A stretch of 19,106 bases of DNA from Gammaproteobacteria bacterium. Its GTDB lineage: Bacteria > Pseudomonadota > Gammaproteobacteria > SG8-11. The stretch lies in NCBI GenBank assembly GCA_016200445.1, contig JACQEQ010000011.1, positions 1 to 19,106 of the forward strand. Reading direction: 5' to 3'. This document shows, piece after piece, positions 7,898 through 16,920 of the stretch. A program made the translations under genes and the position numbers. The notes under the pieces are model-generated. The model was not told the DNA's origin. It made no database searches and saw nothing but the letters and a program-made list of their open reading frames with translations. Numbering within the stretch: the stretch's first letter is position 1; each line of letters begins with the position of its first letter.

Positions 7898-8008
7898 ATG
7901 GAAAAAGAATCTGCAAGATTTCAGACGTTGAAGCAGTTGCACGAACGGCGCAAGCAGGCGGAGCAATTGCATCGTAAATTAGGTTGGAGTGATGCGCGAC
8001 ATCGGTAG
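7898..8008 (+). pseudogene. N-terminal remnant of an IS630-type transposase (possible small ORF)
   Basis: A short frame from the ATG at 7898 to the TAG at 8006-8008 encodes 36 residues beginning MEKESARFQTLKQLHERRK. An upstream in-frame ATG at 7856 would give 50 residues. From memory this resembles the first helix of some IS630-family transposases (pattern ARx4EQLHERRKQVVRLHKKG). The similarity stops after about LHRK, where the helix-turn-helix would continue, and no further transposase sequence or terminal inverted repeats are visible. I read it as a degraded fragment. A genuine small basic coiled-coil protein is the alternative. No convincing Shine-Dalgarno precedes either start. Confidence 0.4.
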
Positions 8009-8169
8009 CAGCAGCTCATCTGCGGCGCTCGGTAGTCACGAGACCGCTCTGATAAAAATCTTCGCTTAAGAATTCATATCAATAATACCGGCTCCGCGCG
8101 CGGTCACATCTTTGGGAATGTAATACCGCAGCAACGTGATTCGCAGATTCTTTATACGGATAGGCTTAA
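8009..8169. other. Upstream region of the exopolysaccharide operon
   Basis: This 161-bp stretch presumably holds the operon promoter. TTATAC near 8152-8157 is a possible -10, but no matching -35 is evident. GGATAGG near 8158-8164 is the likely ribosome binding site for the ATG at 8170. TAATACCG occurs twice (8083-8090 and 8121-8128). I see no riboswitch; in particular I do not recognise a GEMM-type c-di-GMP aptamer. Confidence 0.35.
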
Positions 8170-9771
8170 ATGGAAGTAAGCACAGTAGCGACGGAAGAGC
8201 GACGTGCCAACCCGCGCCTTGACGCCATCAGCCAAGCACGCGTCCAACGGCGCAACCCGCTTTTTACTACCCGTATCTGGCATGGTGCGCTTCGCAACGG
8301 TAGTCGCGGCGGTGCCTGCTTACATGTCAACACCCCGTTGGATTTAGGCGAATGGATCGATCTGAAGCTCGATCCGGGCGTTATCCCATTTGTTACTGCC
8401 GGCCAAGCAACCATCGAAGCACGTGTCGTGCGTCAAATCGCATCGAGCGATCCTGCGGTGCATGGAGTATCGAGCTATACCTTCGGCGTGGAGTTCAAAC
8501 GCAATATAAAATTGCGGCTGGCGCACGCATGGTATCGCTCGATACCGTGGCTGGTAACCGCGCTGTTTATCGCCGGTGTTGTCAACGTCGGCTACCTTAA
8601 AAGCTTTAACCTCGATTCGTTTTGGTATCAGCCGCTCCTGAATTTTTACAGTATTCTGATTTCGATTTTCATTTTGTCGCGGGTGTTGCTCGCGCTATTT
8701 TACCGGCCGCCCAAAAATCTCGGTTATCAACCCGCCGTCACCGCGATTATTGCGTGCAAGAACGAAGAAGACTCCATCGCCAAAACCATTGATGTGATTT
8801 TCAATTCGGACTATCCGCGCGAGCGCCTCGAAGTCATTGCGGTCAACGACGGCTCCACAGATCGCACGCTCGAAGAAATGCGCGCTGCGCAGCGGCGTAA
8901 TCCGCAACTAAAAATTATCGATTTCAAAAAAAACCTCGGCAAACGCCATGGGATGGCCGCAGGCGCGCAGGCGGCGAAGGGTGAAATTCTCGTCTATATC
9001 GACTCCGACAGTTTCGTGCAACCCGATACGATTCATAAACTCGTGCAAGGCTTTGCCGACCGCGACGTCGGTGCGGTGTGCTGCCATGCCCATGTGCAAA
9101 ACGCCAGAACCAACTTGCTGACCAAGATGCAGGAAGTACGCTACTACATCGCCTTTCGCATTGTAAAAGCCGCCGAATCGATATTTTCCAGCGTGTCGTG
9201 CTGCTCGGGCTGCTTGGCGGCGTATCGTAAAGAATATGTCATGCCCGTGCTCGATCACTGGCTCAACCAAACTTTTTTGGGTGAAATCGCCACCTTCGGC
9301 GACGACCGCAGCCTGACGAATTACATGCTGCGCCGCTACCGCGTGATCTACGATTCCGAAGCCGTGTGCACCACCATCGTGCCAGAAACCTACCACGTAT
9401 TTTTTCGTCAACAACTGCGCTGGAAAAAATCCTGGATCCGCGAAAGCCTCATCGCGTGCACCTTCATCTGGCGTAAACACCCCACCGCAGCGATCTCCTA
9501 TTACCTGGGCGTGCTATTTCCTTTCGTGGGTCCGCTGGTGGTGCTCAATGCACTGGCTGTCCCGCTACTGGGCGCAGCGTCGCCATCGCTGTCGTACCTC
9601 TACGGCGCGATCTTGATGTCGTTTCTCTATAGCTTGGCGTATCTGGCGCGCTTCCGTAACACGCTGTGGATTTACGGCGTGTACTTCACGTTTTTTTATA
9701 TGTTCGTCTTGGCTTGGCAAACGTTTTACGCATTGCTCACCGTGCGTCGTAATCATTGGGGGACACGCTGA
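8170..9771 (+). CDS. PilZ-domain family 2 glycosyltransferase (processive polysaccharide synthase)
   Basis: A 533-residue membrane protein. The N-terminus is a PilZ domain (about 8-115) with both c-di-GMP binding signatures, RxxxR (R12-A-N-P-R16) and NxSxxG (N43-G-S-R-G-G48). Two membrane helices follow (about 125-142 and 158-178), then a GT2 domain (about 188-425) and three or four C-terminal helices that would form the export channel. GT2 motifs: DGS at 227-229, the metal-binding DSD at 278-280, the acceptor/base motif FGDDR at 376-380, and QQLRW at 414-418 (QxxRW). The SGCLAAYR, FGDDRSLTN and RQQLRWKKS blocks resemble hyaluronan synthase/NodC enzymes more than cellulose synthase, so a beta-linked GlcNAc-containing polymer is plausible. 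This is inference; the sugar cannot be read from sequence. First gene of a three-gene operon; the next ATG is 3 nt after the stop. Likely activated by c-di-GMP. Confidence 0.88.
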   Translation: MEVSTVATEERRANPRLDAISQARVQRRNPLFTTRIWHGALRNGSRGGACLHVNTPLDLGEWIDLKLDPGVIPFVTAGQATIEARVVRQIASSDPAVHGVSSYTFGVEFKRNIKLRLAHAWYRSIPWLVTALFIAGVVNVGYLKSFNLDSFWYQPLLNFYSILISIFILSRVLLALFYRPPKNLGYQPAVTAIIACKNEEDSIAKTIDVIFNSDYPRERLEVIAVNDGSTDRTLEEMRAAQRRNPQLKIIDFKKNLGKRHGMAAGAQAAKGEILVYIDSDSFVQPDTIHKLVQGFADRDVGAVCCHAHVQNARTNLLTKMQEVRYYIAFRIVKAAESIFSSVSCCSGCLAAYRKEYVMPVLDHWLNQTFLGEIATFGDDRSLTNYMLRRYRVIYDSEAVCTTIVPETYHVFFRQQLRWKKSWIRESLIACTFIWRKHPTAAISYYLGVLFPFVGPLVVLNALAVPLLGAASPSLSYLYGAILMSFLYSLAYLARFRNTLWIYGVYFTFFYMFVLAWQTFYALLTVRRNHWGTR

Positions 9772-9774
9772 TCC

Positions 9775-11673
9775 ATGTACATCCCGGAAACAGAGGCGCT
9801 GCGCCCGCGTTCGTTTCGACGCGATAGCGTTGCGTGGCTGTTATTTATTGTCATGACCGTAGTTGCCGGACTGAGTTGGTATAAATTTAGCCATCGTGTA
9901 TATGCTATTTCCGCATTACCGGCGGCGGCCGATACCGCCACACCGCGTATCACTATTTTGTCGTTTGATCGCATCGTGAGCGAGCCCGACGGCGCGCATG
10001 TGAGTAAAGAACAGCTACGCGAACGTTTGTCGGCACTGCGTGCCGATGGTTTTACTACCATCAGCGTGGCGCAACTCGAAGCGTTCTACCATGACGCCCG
10101 CCCCTTGCCCGAAAAGCCGCTGTTGTTGCTGTTCGAACACGGCTACATGGAAACCTATCGCAACGTCGACCCGCTGTTGCGCGACTTTGGCTGGCACGCG
10201 AGCTTAGGCGTACAAACCCGGCGGCTGCAAGATCGCGACACCGCGTTTGTCTACTGGGATCGACTCCAGCGCATGGTCGACAGCGGGCTGTGGGACATCG
10301 TCGCGCAAGGGCACCGCACCGACCAGCCGATTGTCGCGGGCTCGAATGCGTCGTTAGGCAACTTCCTGGCCAGCCGCGCCTGGCTTGAAAATACCCGGCG
10401 CCTTGAGTCCACTAGCGAATTCTCTAACCGCATCGATGAGGATCTGGCCACCAGCTTAGAAAGCTTTGCAAACAACCTAGAACGTTATCACGTGTCGGCA
10501 TTCAGTTATCCGTTCGGCAAGCTCGATCATCTAACTGATGATGTCAATCTGCGCTCCCTTGTAGAAACAGCCGTCAGTCATCATTTCAAACTCTCGCTGG
10601 TCGATGATCTCTTCGGCATGAACGACGAATTCAGCTCGCCGCAGCATCTAAAGCGGCTGCGGGTTACCCCGGCCCTGTCCGCCACTGAACTGACCGGACG
10701 CCTTGATCGTGCGCTGCACTCCTCTGCCTCATTGGCCGCAGAACAGCAATCGTGGATCACCGGCTCAGGACAATTCGAACGGCACGGCACTTCGTTGTCA
10801 CTACATGGTTCCCCTAGTGCAGAAGCCTGGTTGGCCGGTAGCCCCTGGGAAAGCGACTGGAAAGTACAAGCTGATATTTCCCTGCAACAGGGAGAGTTCT
10901 GGCTGGTATCCACCGGCGTCGAATCGCGCACGCAATGGCGCTTCGGCGGACGCCACGGCAGCGGCACGCTGCAATTGCAAAGCATCGACACCAGTAGGAA
11001 CACGACGACATTGGCAACCTTTCCGGTCGTAATCGACGCTACCGAAACTCATCATCTCGCCATAACTAAGCGTGGCGCGGGAGTGTGGATCGAGTGGGAT
11101 CACGCACCGCTCACGCAACGGCCGGTTTACATTGCGGCTGAGACGCGCAGCCTGTTGGGCTGGAAAACCTCCGCTGGAACAGGTTCGGTCGAATTACACA
11201 TCGACCATTTTGCATTTACCGCGTATCCCTATACCGTCGCCGAGTTATCCAACGATCCATCGTCTGCCGAAATTCAAGATTTGATCGTGCGTGCACCGCT
11301 TGTTGCTGCAATTACTTTTCCCTGGGCAAGCATCGACACCGGCAAATTGAAAACTGAAGCACCCGTAGATGTCGTCTTCGACATTCTTGCGCGCCGCTAT
11401 GGCTGGGACCTGTTACCCACCGTATCCGTGTTTGAATCACATCGGGCCACGCGCGAGCAGATCATAAACGCCTTGCAGACTGCCATCGTTCAATCAAAGC
11501 ATGGCATATTTCTGCGCGCGGACAGCTCGCTCAACGACGAGCTCGCCGCATCGATTCAGGCCACGCAACGCCAAGCGGCCCGCCAAAACAAACGTTTGGT
11601 GCTTGCTGCACAACCCAACCGTCAATTCAACACCGCGTCCGCTGCACCGCAATCTCCCCTGCTGAGCCGTTAA
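9775..11673 (+). CDS. Membrane-anchored pseudo-polysaccharide deacetylase (CE4-like) with jelly-roll-like domain
   Basis: A 632-residue protein with one N-terminal membrane helix (about 18-36), the rest periplasmic. Residues about 58-310 match the CE4 fold of the next gene, with parallel blocks such as FLASRAWLENTRRLE versus FLVNREWLPDLQRLE, then FSYPFG versus YAFPYS. The catalytic positions are lost. TFDD of the paralogue is LFEH here (E121, H122), and the HxxxxH metal pair is Q178 and D183. All four key residues are replaced, so it is unlikely to be a normal metal-dependent deacetylase. Residues about 325-485 are beta-rich and look like a LamG/concanavalin-type jelly roll, a possible glycan-binding module. 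Residues about 495-632 contain FDILARRYGWDLLPTV and are unassigned. Likely role: polymer binding or handover between the synthase and the outer-membrane fusion protein. Confidence 0.75.
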   Translation: MYIPETEALRPRSFRRDSVAWLLFIVMTVVAGLSWYKFSHRVYAISALPAAADTATPRITILSFDRIVSEPDGAHVSKEQLRERLSALRADGFTTISVAQLEAFYHDARPLPEKPLLLLFEHGYMETYRNVDPLLRDFGWHASLGVQTRRLQDRDTAFVYWDRLQRMVDSGLWDIVAQGHRTDQPIVAGSNASLGNFLASRAWLENTRRLESTSEFSNRIDEDLATSLESFANNLERYHVSAFSYPFGKLDHLTDDVNLRSLVETAVSHHFKLSLVDDLFGMNDEFSSPQHLKRLRVTPALSATELTGRLDRALHSSASLAAEQQSWITGSGQFERHGTSLSLHGSPSAEAWLAGSPWESDWKVQADISLQQGEFWLVSTGVESRTQWRFGGRHGSGTLQLQSIDTSRNTTTLATFPVVIDATETHHLAITKRGAGVWIEWDHAPLTQRPVYIAAETRSLLGWKTSAGTGSVELHIDHFAFTAYPYTVAELSNDPSSAEIQDLIVRAPLVAAITFPWASIDTGKLKTEAPVDVVFDILARRYGWDLLPTVSVFESHRATREQIINALQTAIVQSKHGIFLRADSSLNDELAASIQATQRQAARQNKRLVLAAQPNRQFNTASAAPQSPLLSR

Positions 11674-11693
11674 CAACTACGAGCATTTGTACC

Positions 11694-14600
11694 ATGTTTA
11701 GACATATTAAATTCAATGCGCTATCACGCGCGTTACTGACCGCCCTCGCGCTATTCATGGCCGGCATCGATCACAGCTGGGCACGCTCGCCCGGACAAGA
11801 CGCGCTGGATCAAGGTAGCGATTATTTTCTTCACAACGACTTCCAGCGTGCGGCGCACGCCTTCAAGCAAGCGGTGGAACTTGATCCCGCACTGCTGTCT
11901 GCTTGGGAGAATCTGGGTTGGGCTTACCGCAAATTGCACCGCGACAACGACGCGCTGAATGTCTGGGAAACTGTTCTGAAGATCGAACCCCGGCATAGCG
12001 AATTGCTCAATGCGGCGGCCGAGATCCACACCGAACGCGGCGAAGATAAACACGCCATTGCGCGTTATGAAAAAAGTCTACACCTTACCCCGCAACAACC
12101 GCTGATTCACTTGCGCGCGGGGGATCTTTACAAAAAACTTGGCCATCTCGAATCGGCCGTCGAACATTATCTGCAGGCTGCCGAAGATCGCACTCAGAAA
12201 GAATCTGCCTATGCACGCATCGTCGCGACCTATGAAAATCTGGGACAAACTTTGCGCGCGTGCGAGTTTTTGGAGCAGCTCGCCCAAGAGCAGGGCCTCT
12301 CTGCCGCACTGAAACGGCAACTTGCTCGGCTGTACGCTACTCAAGGCGATTCAGCATTTAAAAGCGGCAGTTACGTGCTTGCCGCACGCCATTTTAGTTC
12401 TGCCGTGCGCTGGGGCGACGATCCGCAGTATCAAATCAGTCTGGGGTGGGCACTGCGTAAGCAAGGCGAAATTGCCGCCGCGATTCAGACCTGGCAACGC
12501 GCTATCGACACACAGTTAGGCTCCAAACTTATTTATCAAGCGTTGGGCGATGCATACCGCGATCTGGGCGATGCCGCAGCAGCACAGCGCTGGTATGAAA
12601 AAGCGTATGCCCAAGGAAATGACAAATCGGCGGCTGCATTGCGTCTTGCAGAAAGCGCATTACAACAAGCAGACCGCACCGGCGCTGTGCATTGGATCGA
12701 TGCATGGATGGCGCAAAATTCGTTCAACCCGAATCATGCCAAGAAAATCGCTAATCTATACATTTTGTACGACCACATCGACTGGGGCATTGCGGACATG
12801 ACAGCGCGTTTAACGCGCAGCCCCGCACCAGCGATCCGCGCAACTCTCAGTTTGTTGCATACCGCTGCTGCCGAAATCGCGTTTCAGAAAAATGACTATG
12901 CCGGTGCAATCGAACGTTATCAGCAGGCACTTGCGAACAACCCGGTCAATGCCGACGCATTGCGCGATCAGGGTTGGGCGTTTTGGCGGCTACAACGCTG
13001 GGACGACTGCCAGCGCGCTTGGGATGCATTTGCTCGTGCTTATCCGCTTTCGATCGAACCGCACAATCTGTTCACGCAATTCTATCTGTACCGGAAAGAC
13101 TATCGAACCGCGATTGCGCACGCCACGCAAAGCTTGAATTTAGTTCCTAAGCAACCGCAGCAACAATTGAAATTGGCCAAAGCGCTGTATCTTGATAACC
13201 AGTTTTATAAAGCCGATGCATTAGCACGGAACCTTGCCGCCGAGAATCCGGACAACCTTAATGCGCAAGTTTTTCATGCCGAGCTTATCAGCCGTTATCA
13301 ACGGCATGCTGAAGCTAAAGCGCAATGGGAAAACGTGTTGCGCCTTAACCCGGGCTCGGCACGCGCGCGTTTCATGTGGCTGCGCGCCCGCTATGAACTC
13401 GGCGAATATGAAGCTGCGATTGCAGGCGTTAAAGATCTCGTTGAAACGCAAGGACCCACCGAAACGGCCTTGCATTGGCTGGCAGAAGACGCAACGGCAC
13501 GCAACGACCCTACCGAAGCAGCACGCTGGATGCAGCGCCTGGTCGAGTTTGCTCCCGAGCGGCCGGGTTACTGGCTGGATCTGTCTGGCATCTACCTTGA
13601 CAATAACGATCGCGAGCACAGCCGCGCAACCTTGGATCTTGCTCACGCTTATCATCCGCAGAACGTCGAAATTCTTCAGGCCATTGCCGAGGACGATGTC
13701 AACAACGGAAAATACGAAACGGCACTGACAACCTACCAGGAGATTTTGGCGAAGCATCCCACCTACCGTCCAGCCTATGCGGGAACAATCTATTCACTAA
13801 TCGCCATCAAACAATACTCTGCAGCGCTTGCGATGATTGAATCCGGCACACAGCGTTTCTGGAAGGAATACGAAATCGATTTATTACGCAGTGCAATTTT
13901 ATTCAACACCGGCGATGACGCCCAGGCAGGCGGGCTGCTGGAAAAAATCAGCGCTGCGGACGAAAGCGCGGTGTATGTTCCGATCCTGCTCTACCACGGT
14001 ATCAGCAAAAATCCGCGTAATGAAAAGACCATGTACCTTGGCCAACTCGACAGCCAGTTCAAGGCACTGCACGATGCAGGCTATACGGCGCTTACCGTAT
14101 CGGAATTTAATAGCATGGTGGACGGCAAACAACCGTTCCCGGCCAAACCGGTGTTGATCACGTTTGACGACGCGCGTAATGATTCATTTGAACTCAGCGA
14201 TCCGCTCCTTACGAAATACGGATTCACCGCCACCATGTTCGTACCCACGGCAGAAATTATCGACAACCACCCCTTCTATGCCGACTGGTCCACGCTGAAA
14301 AAATATCAGAACACGCGACGTTGGGATTTTCAAAGCCACGGGCATCGTGCGCACGAATTAATCCAACTCGACAGCAGCGGAAATACCGGCGGATTTTTGG
14401 TGAATCGAGAGTGGCTCCCGGATCTGCAGCGTCTGGAAACTACCGATGAATATGTGCAACGCTTGGATGAAGATTATTTTTCCAGCATGCGCCTATTACT
14501 CGAAAAATTACCAGGCCCGGCACTTGCGGTATACGCATTTCCGTATTCTGAGGCGGGCCAGCAACGCGTGGGCAATGCGCCGGAATCCTACGACACGAAC

Positions 14601-15854
14601 CTGCGCCTGCTGGCCAAGCATTTCCGGTTCGGCGCGATACAGGATCAAAGCGGCTACAATTTAGTCAACGTCGGGCGCACCCCTTCGCTCTTGCTGCGCC
14701 GCTTCGCAGTACCGCGCACCATGGACGGCAGCCAGTTATTACAACATCTGGCCGAAAAACACCCTGGACAATTGGCGCGTCTGGCACGTGCGGAAATGGT
14801 CTACTGGCAGGGACGCTATTCAAAGGCGCAAACTCTCTTCGAAAATATCAGCACTGCGGGCACCGCACCCGAACAAAAAAAACACTATTTCCTTGCCTCC
14901 ATCGCGTCGCACCAAGGTCGCGATCGCACTGCGCTCAAACATATCACTGCGGCCGTGAGCAACGTACCCGACATACCCGGCAACGTGCGCCAACTGCGCA
15001 GTGAACTCTTGTGGGCTAACCGTCCAAGCGTGTCGGCGCGCATGGAGCAGTTCCACGACTCCGATCGGCGTGAATCGGAAGCATTTCAAACGCAGGTTTT
15101 CTATCCGCTGGAAAACCCGGTGAATCTCTCGGCCAGCGCCGGAGAGACTAAATTGCATCAGCCGCACTATGCCGGTCTGACGCTTAATAATGTCAATGTC
15201 GGAACCCGCTGGCACTTTGCGCCACAGGCTGAACTCGCACTCGAACTGCGCGCGCAAAATAGCGCATCACATACCGCAACTACGGGCGGCCATCTGCAAA
15301 TGAATTTTGAAACTGATCTCATGCGCGCGCAGATGGCCGTGGCGCGTGAAGACGTAATGACACTGCCAGGCTGGCAGACCGGGTTACAGGTAAAACGCTT
15401 GTCAGGCACGCTCGATATGCGGGTTTCGCGCTTTTGGTCGGCACGAGTGGCGGCTGTACAGAGTTTTTACGATGATGACAATACCCGGCGCGATTTATCC
15501 GCAACTGCATATTATTCGTTGCCGCAATTACATCAGCTGCGACTCGGGCTTACATCAACCTACAGCGACACCCGCTTTTCATCTCCCGCTTATTACTCGC
15601 CGCGCGGCCTACGTGTCACGGAAATTGTCGCGCATTACCGTGATCGTCTCGCCGGAGATTGGAGCGTGAGTGGCCAAGCCGGTGCAGGTCGCGCCGCCGA
15701 TGAGCAGCATGCGAAACGCAACGCGTTTAATCTTTCGGCCGAGATTACACAAAATTGGTCCGAGCAACTCCGCCTGCCGTTAACGGTGAATTATCAAAAT
15801 ACGGTGAGCTACCGGAGTTTGGCGATTTCAGCCGGTGTCGATTACCGTTTTTAG
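11694..15854 (+). CDS. TPR - PgaB-like deacetylase - outer-membrane beta-barrel fusion (exopolysaccharide export)
   Basis: A 1386-residue protein with a signal peptide (about 1-30, HSWA|RS). Residues about 35-755 are a long TPR superhelix (15 or more repeats, e.g. ALDQGSDYFLHNDFQRAAH). Residues about 760-1040 are a CE4 polysaccharide deacetylase starting at VPILLYHGIS. TFDD gives D825 and D826, and SHGHRAH gives H882 and H887; this D-D/H-x4-H spacing is that of PgaB, so the domain looks active. The usual Gly after TFDD is Ala. After a short TPR-like stretch (about 1050-1110), residues about 1130-1386 are alternating amphipathic strands ending in DYRF, with the C-terminal aromatic signal of outer-membrane barrels. 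In the PNAG system TPR-barrel (PgaA) and deacetylase (PgaB) are separate proteins; here they are one. It starts 20 nt after the preceding gene and ends 1 bp from the convergent GH18 gene. Role: deacetylate the polymer and export it. Confidence 0.87.
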   Translation: MFRHIKFNALSRALLTALALFMAGIDHSWARSPGQDALDQGSDYFLHNDFQRAAHAFKQAVELDPALLSAWENLGWAYRKLHRDNDALNVWETVLKIEPRHSELLNAAAEIHTERGEDKHAIARYEKSLHLTPQQPLIHLRAGDLYKKLGHLESAVEHYLQAAEDRTQKESAYARIVATYENLGQTLRACEFLEQLAQEQGLSAALKRQLARLYATQGDSAFKSGSYVLAARHFSSAVRWGDDPQYQISLGWALRKQGEIAAAIQTWQRAIDTQLGSKLIYQALGDAYRDLGDAAAAQRWYEKAYAQGNDKSAAALRLAESALQQADRTGAVHWIDAWMAQNSFNPNHAKKIANLYILYDHIDWGIADMTARLTRSPAPAIRATLSLLHTAAAEIAFQKNDYAGAIERYQQALANNPVNADALRDQGWAFWRLQRWDDCQRAWDAFARAYPLSIEPHNLFTQFYLYRKDYRTAIAHATQSLNLVPKQPQQQLKLAKALYLDNQFYKADALARNLAAENPDNLNAQVFHAELISRYQRHAEAKAQWENVLRLNPGSARARFMWLRARYELGEYEAAIAGVKDLVETQGPTETALHWLAEDATARNDPTEAARWMQRLVEFAPERPGYWLDLSGIYLDNNDREHSRATLDLAHAYHPQNVEILQAIAEDDVNNGKYETALTTYQEILAKHPTYRPAYAGTIYSLIAIKQYSAALAMIESGTQRFWKEYEIDLLRSAILFNTGDDAQAGGLLEKISAADESAVYVPILLYHGISKNPRNEKTMYLGQLDSQFKALHDAGYTALTVSEFNSMVDGKQPFPAKPVLITFDDARNDSFELSDPLLTKYGFTATMFVPTAEIIDNHPFYADWSTLKKYQNTRRWDFQSHGHRAHELIQLDSSGNTGGFLVNREWLPDLQRLETTDEYVQRLDEDYFSSMRLLLEKLPGPALAVYAFPYSEAGQQRVGNAPESYDTNLRLLAKHFRFGAIQDQSGYNLVNVGRTPSLLLRRFAVPRTMDGSQLLQHLAEKHPGQLARLARAEMVYWQGRYSKAQTLFENISTAGTAPEQKKHYFLASIASHQGRDRTALKHITAAVSNVPDIPGNVRQLRSELLWANRPSVSARMEQFHDSDRRESEAFQTQVFYPLENPVNLSASAGETKLHQPHYAGLTLNNVNVGTRWHFAPQAELALELRAQNSASHTATTGGHLQMNFETDLMRAQMAVAREDVMTLPGWQTGLQVKRLSGTLDMRVSRFWSARVAAVQSFYDDDNTRRDLSATAYYSLPQLHQLRLGLTSTYSDTRFSSPAYYSPRGLRVTEIVAHYRDRLAGDWSVSGQAGAGRAADEQHAKRNAFNLSAEITQNWSEQLRLPLTVNYQNTVSYRSLAISAGVDYRF

Positions 15855-15855
15855 G

Positions 15856-16920
15856 CTAACGCAGATACTCACGCAGCTGTATCGCAATGGCTGGGTCATA
15901 AGCGCCCAGGTTCCACAAAATCGTGGATCGATACCCGCGCTGCCGCAGCAGCTTTAGCTTGGCACCGATACTTATCGCATCTTCGTAATAGACCGTGGTA
16001 CGTACGTTGTCGACAGTGGTTACAAAGTGCGGGACCAGATCGTCCGGGCCGCGCTCCACCGGTGCGCTCGCACCACCACGCAGAGCCTGTGCTTGACTAT
16101 AAGTGACGCCACGCACTTTGACATCGCTCCAGCCCGCACCAATCGCTTTTAATACCGGCACGATTTTTTCACGCGCGCACTGTGTCTCTGCATAAGTCAA
16201 TATATGGCCCATCCACTCGGGCGTGGCGATCGGACCCGGCCCGGTTTTTCCGCTGTGCTGGTTGTAAAGCATCACTTGCACACGGTCGGCGGCTGCACAC
16301 AACCCGCTCCAATCGGCTGCCCCGCGATTCTGCGTCGATTTGGGTTCGACCGTCACCGACAAGCGCAGGCCGAGTGTATGCAACTCGTCCGCCAGCTCGC
16401 CGATGAAGCGTGTGAAGGGCTCCCGATCCGCCGCAAACAAGTTTTCGTAATCGATATCGACGCCGTCAAAACCGTGAACCTGCGTCATACGCACGATCTG
16501 CGCGCGGTGCGCTTGCCGCGCCTGCGCATCGTTCAACATCCGCGAAATGATCGCCGCGTCTTTCAGTTGCTGGGCGTTGCCGCCGGATTGAATGACATCG
16601 TTCACCACCGTCAACCAGGTTCGCACCTTACGCTGGTGCAGGCGGGTCAGAAGCCCCGCCGAGTCCGCAGTTGCCTCACCAAACACCGGTGCGCCTGCGG
16701 GCGTCAGTTGCGCCCAAAAATAATACACGTCGGTATAGACATCGAGATCGCGTTCAAGCGCTGCCGCGCCATTTGCAAAATCCCAGGGCGTAAGCCAGGC
16801 ACCAACCCAAGGTTGCGGAGGCGTCGCCTGCCGTATGGCGATGCAAGCTGCTGCAAGAACAACGACCGCCAAGCAGAGACCAAGCAGCTGAAGACGTAAG
16901 GTGTTTTGTGGGAGGTTCAT
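15856..16920 (-). CDS. GH18-family glycoside hydrolase (chitinase/YaaH-like), membrane-anchored
   Basis: A 354-residue protein with one N-terminal hydrophobic segment (about 11-29). C26 in LAAAC could be a weak lipobox, so it is an anchored exoenzyme or lipoprotein. The TIM-barrel signature FDGVDIDYEN is intact, with D152, D155, D157 and catalytic acid E159 (DxxDxDxE). VMLYNQH (216-222) corresponds to the conserved Tyr/Asn-Asp motif of GH18, and YYEDAISIGAKLKLLRQRGY plus LWNLGAYD (from 311 and 335) match the YaaH/SleL-like C-terminal region. Such enzymes cleave beta-linked GlcNAc polymers such as chitin, peptidoglycan or related glycans. The ATG overlaps the TAA of the permease gene by one base (TAATG), so translation is coupled. 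Its 3' end abuts the exopolysaccharide operon, and I infer it trims that polymer or recycles cell-wall sugar. Confidence 0.85.
   Translation of the reverse strand: MNLPQNTLRLQLLGLCLAVVVLAAACIAIRQATPPQPWVGAWLTPWDFANGAAALERDLDVYTDVYYFWAQLTPAGAPVFGEATADSAGLLTRLHQRKVRTWLTVVNDVIQSGGNAQQLKDAAIISRMLNDAQARQAHRAQIVRMTQVHGFDGVDIDYENLFAADREPFTRFIGELADELHTLGLRLSVTVEPKSTQNRGAADWSGLCAAADRVQVMLYNQHSGKTGPGPIATPEWMGHILTYAETQCAREKIVPVLKAIGAGWSDVKVRGVTYSQAQALRGGASAPVERGPDDLVPHFVTTVDNVRTTVYYEDAISIGAKLKLLRQRGYRSTILWNLGAYDPAIAIQLREYLR

Noticed and set aside
8083..8128. Direct repeat TAATACCG twice upstream of the synthase gene
   Set aside because: Only 8 bp and expected by chance fairly often in a region this size; no other operator features.
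16204..16899. Long open frame (231 codons) on the plus strand antisense to the GH18 gene
   Set aside because: Composition is Arg/Gln/His-rich with no recognisable motif, and the minus strand carries a complete GH18 signature; this is a shadow frame.
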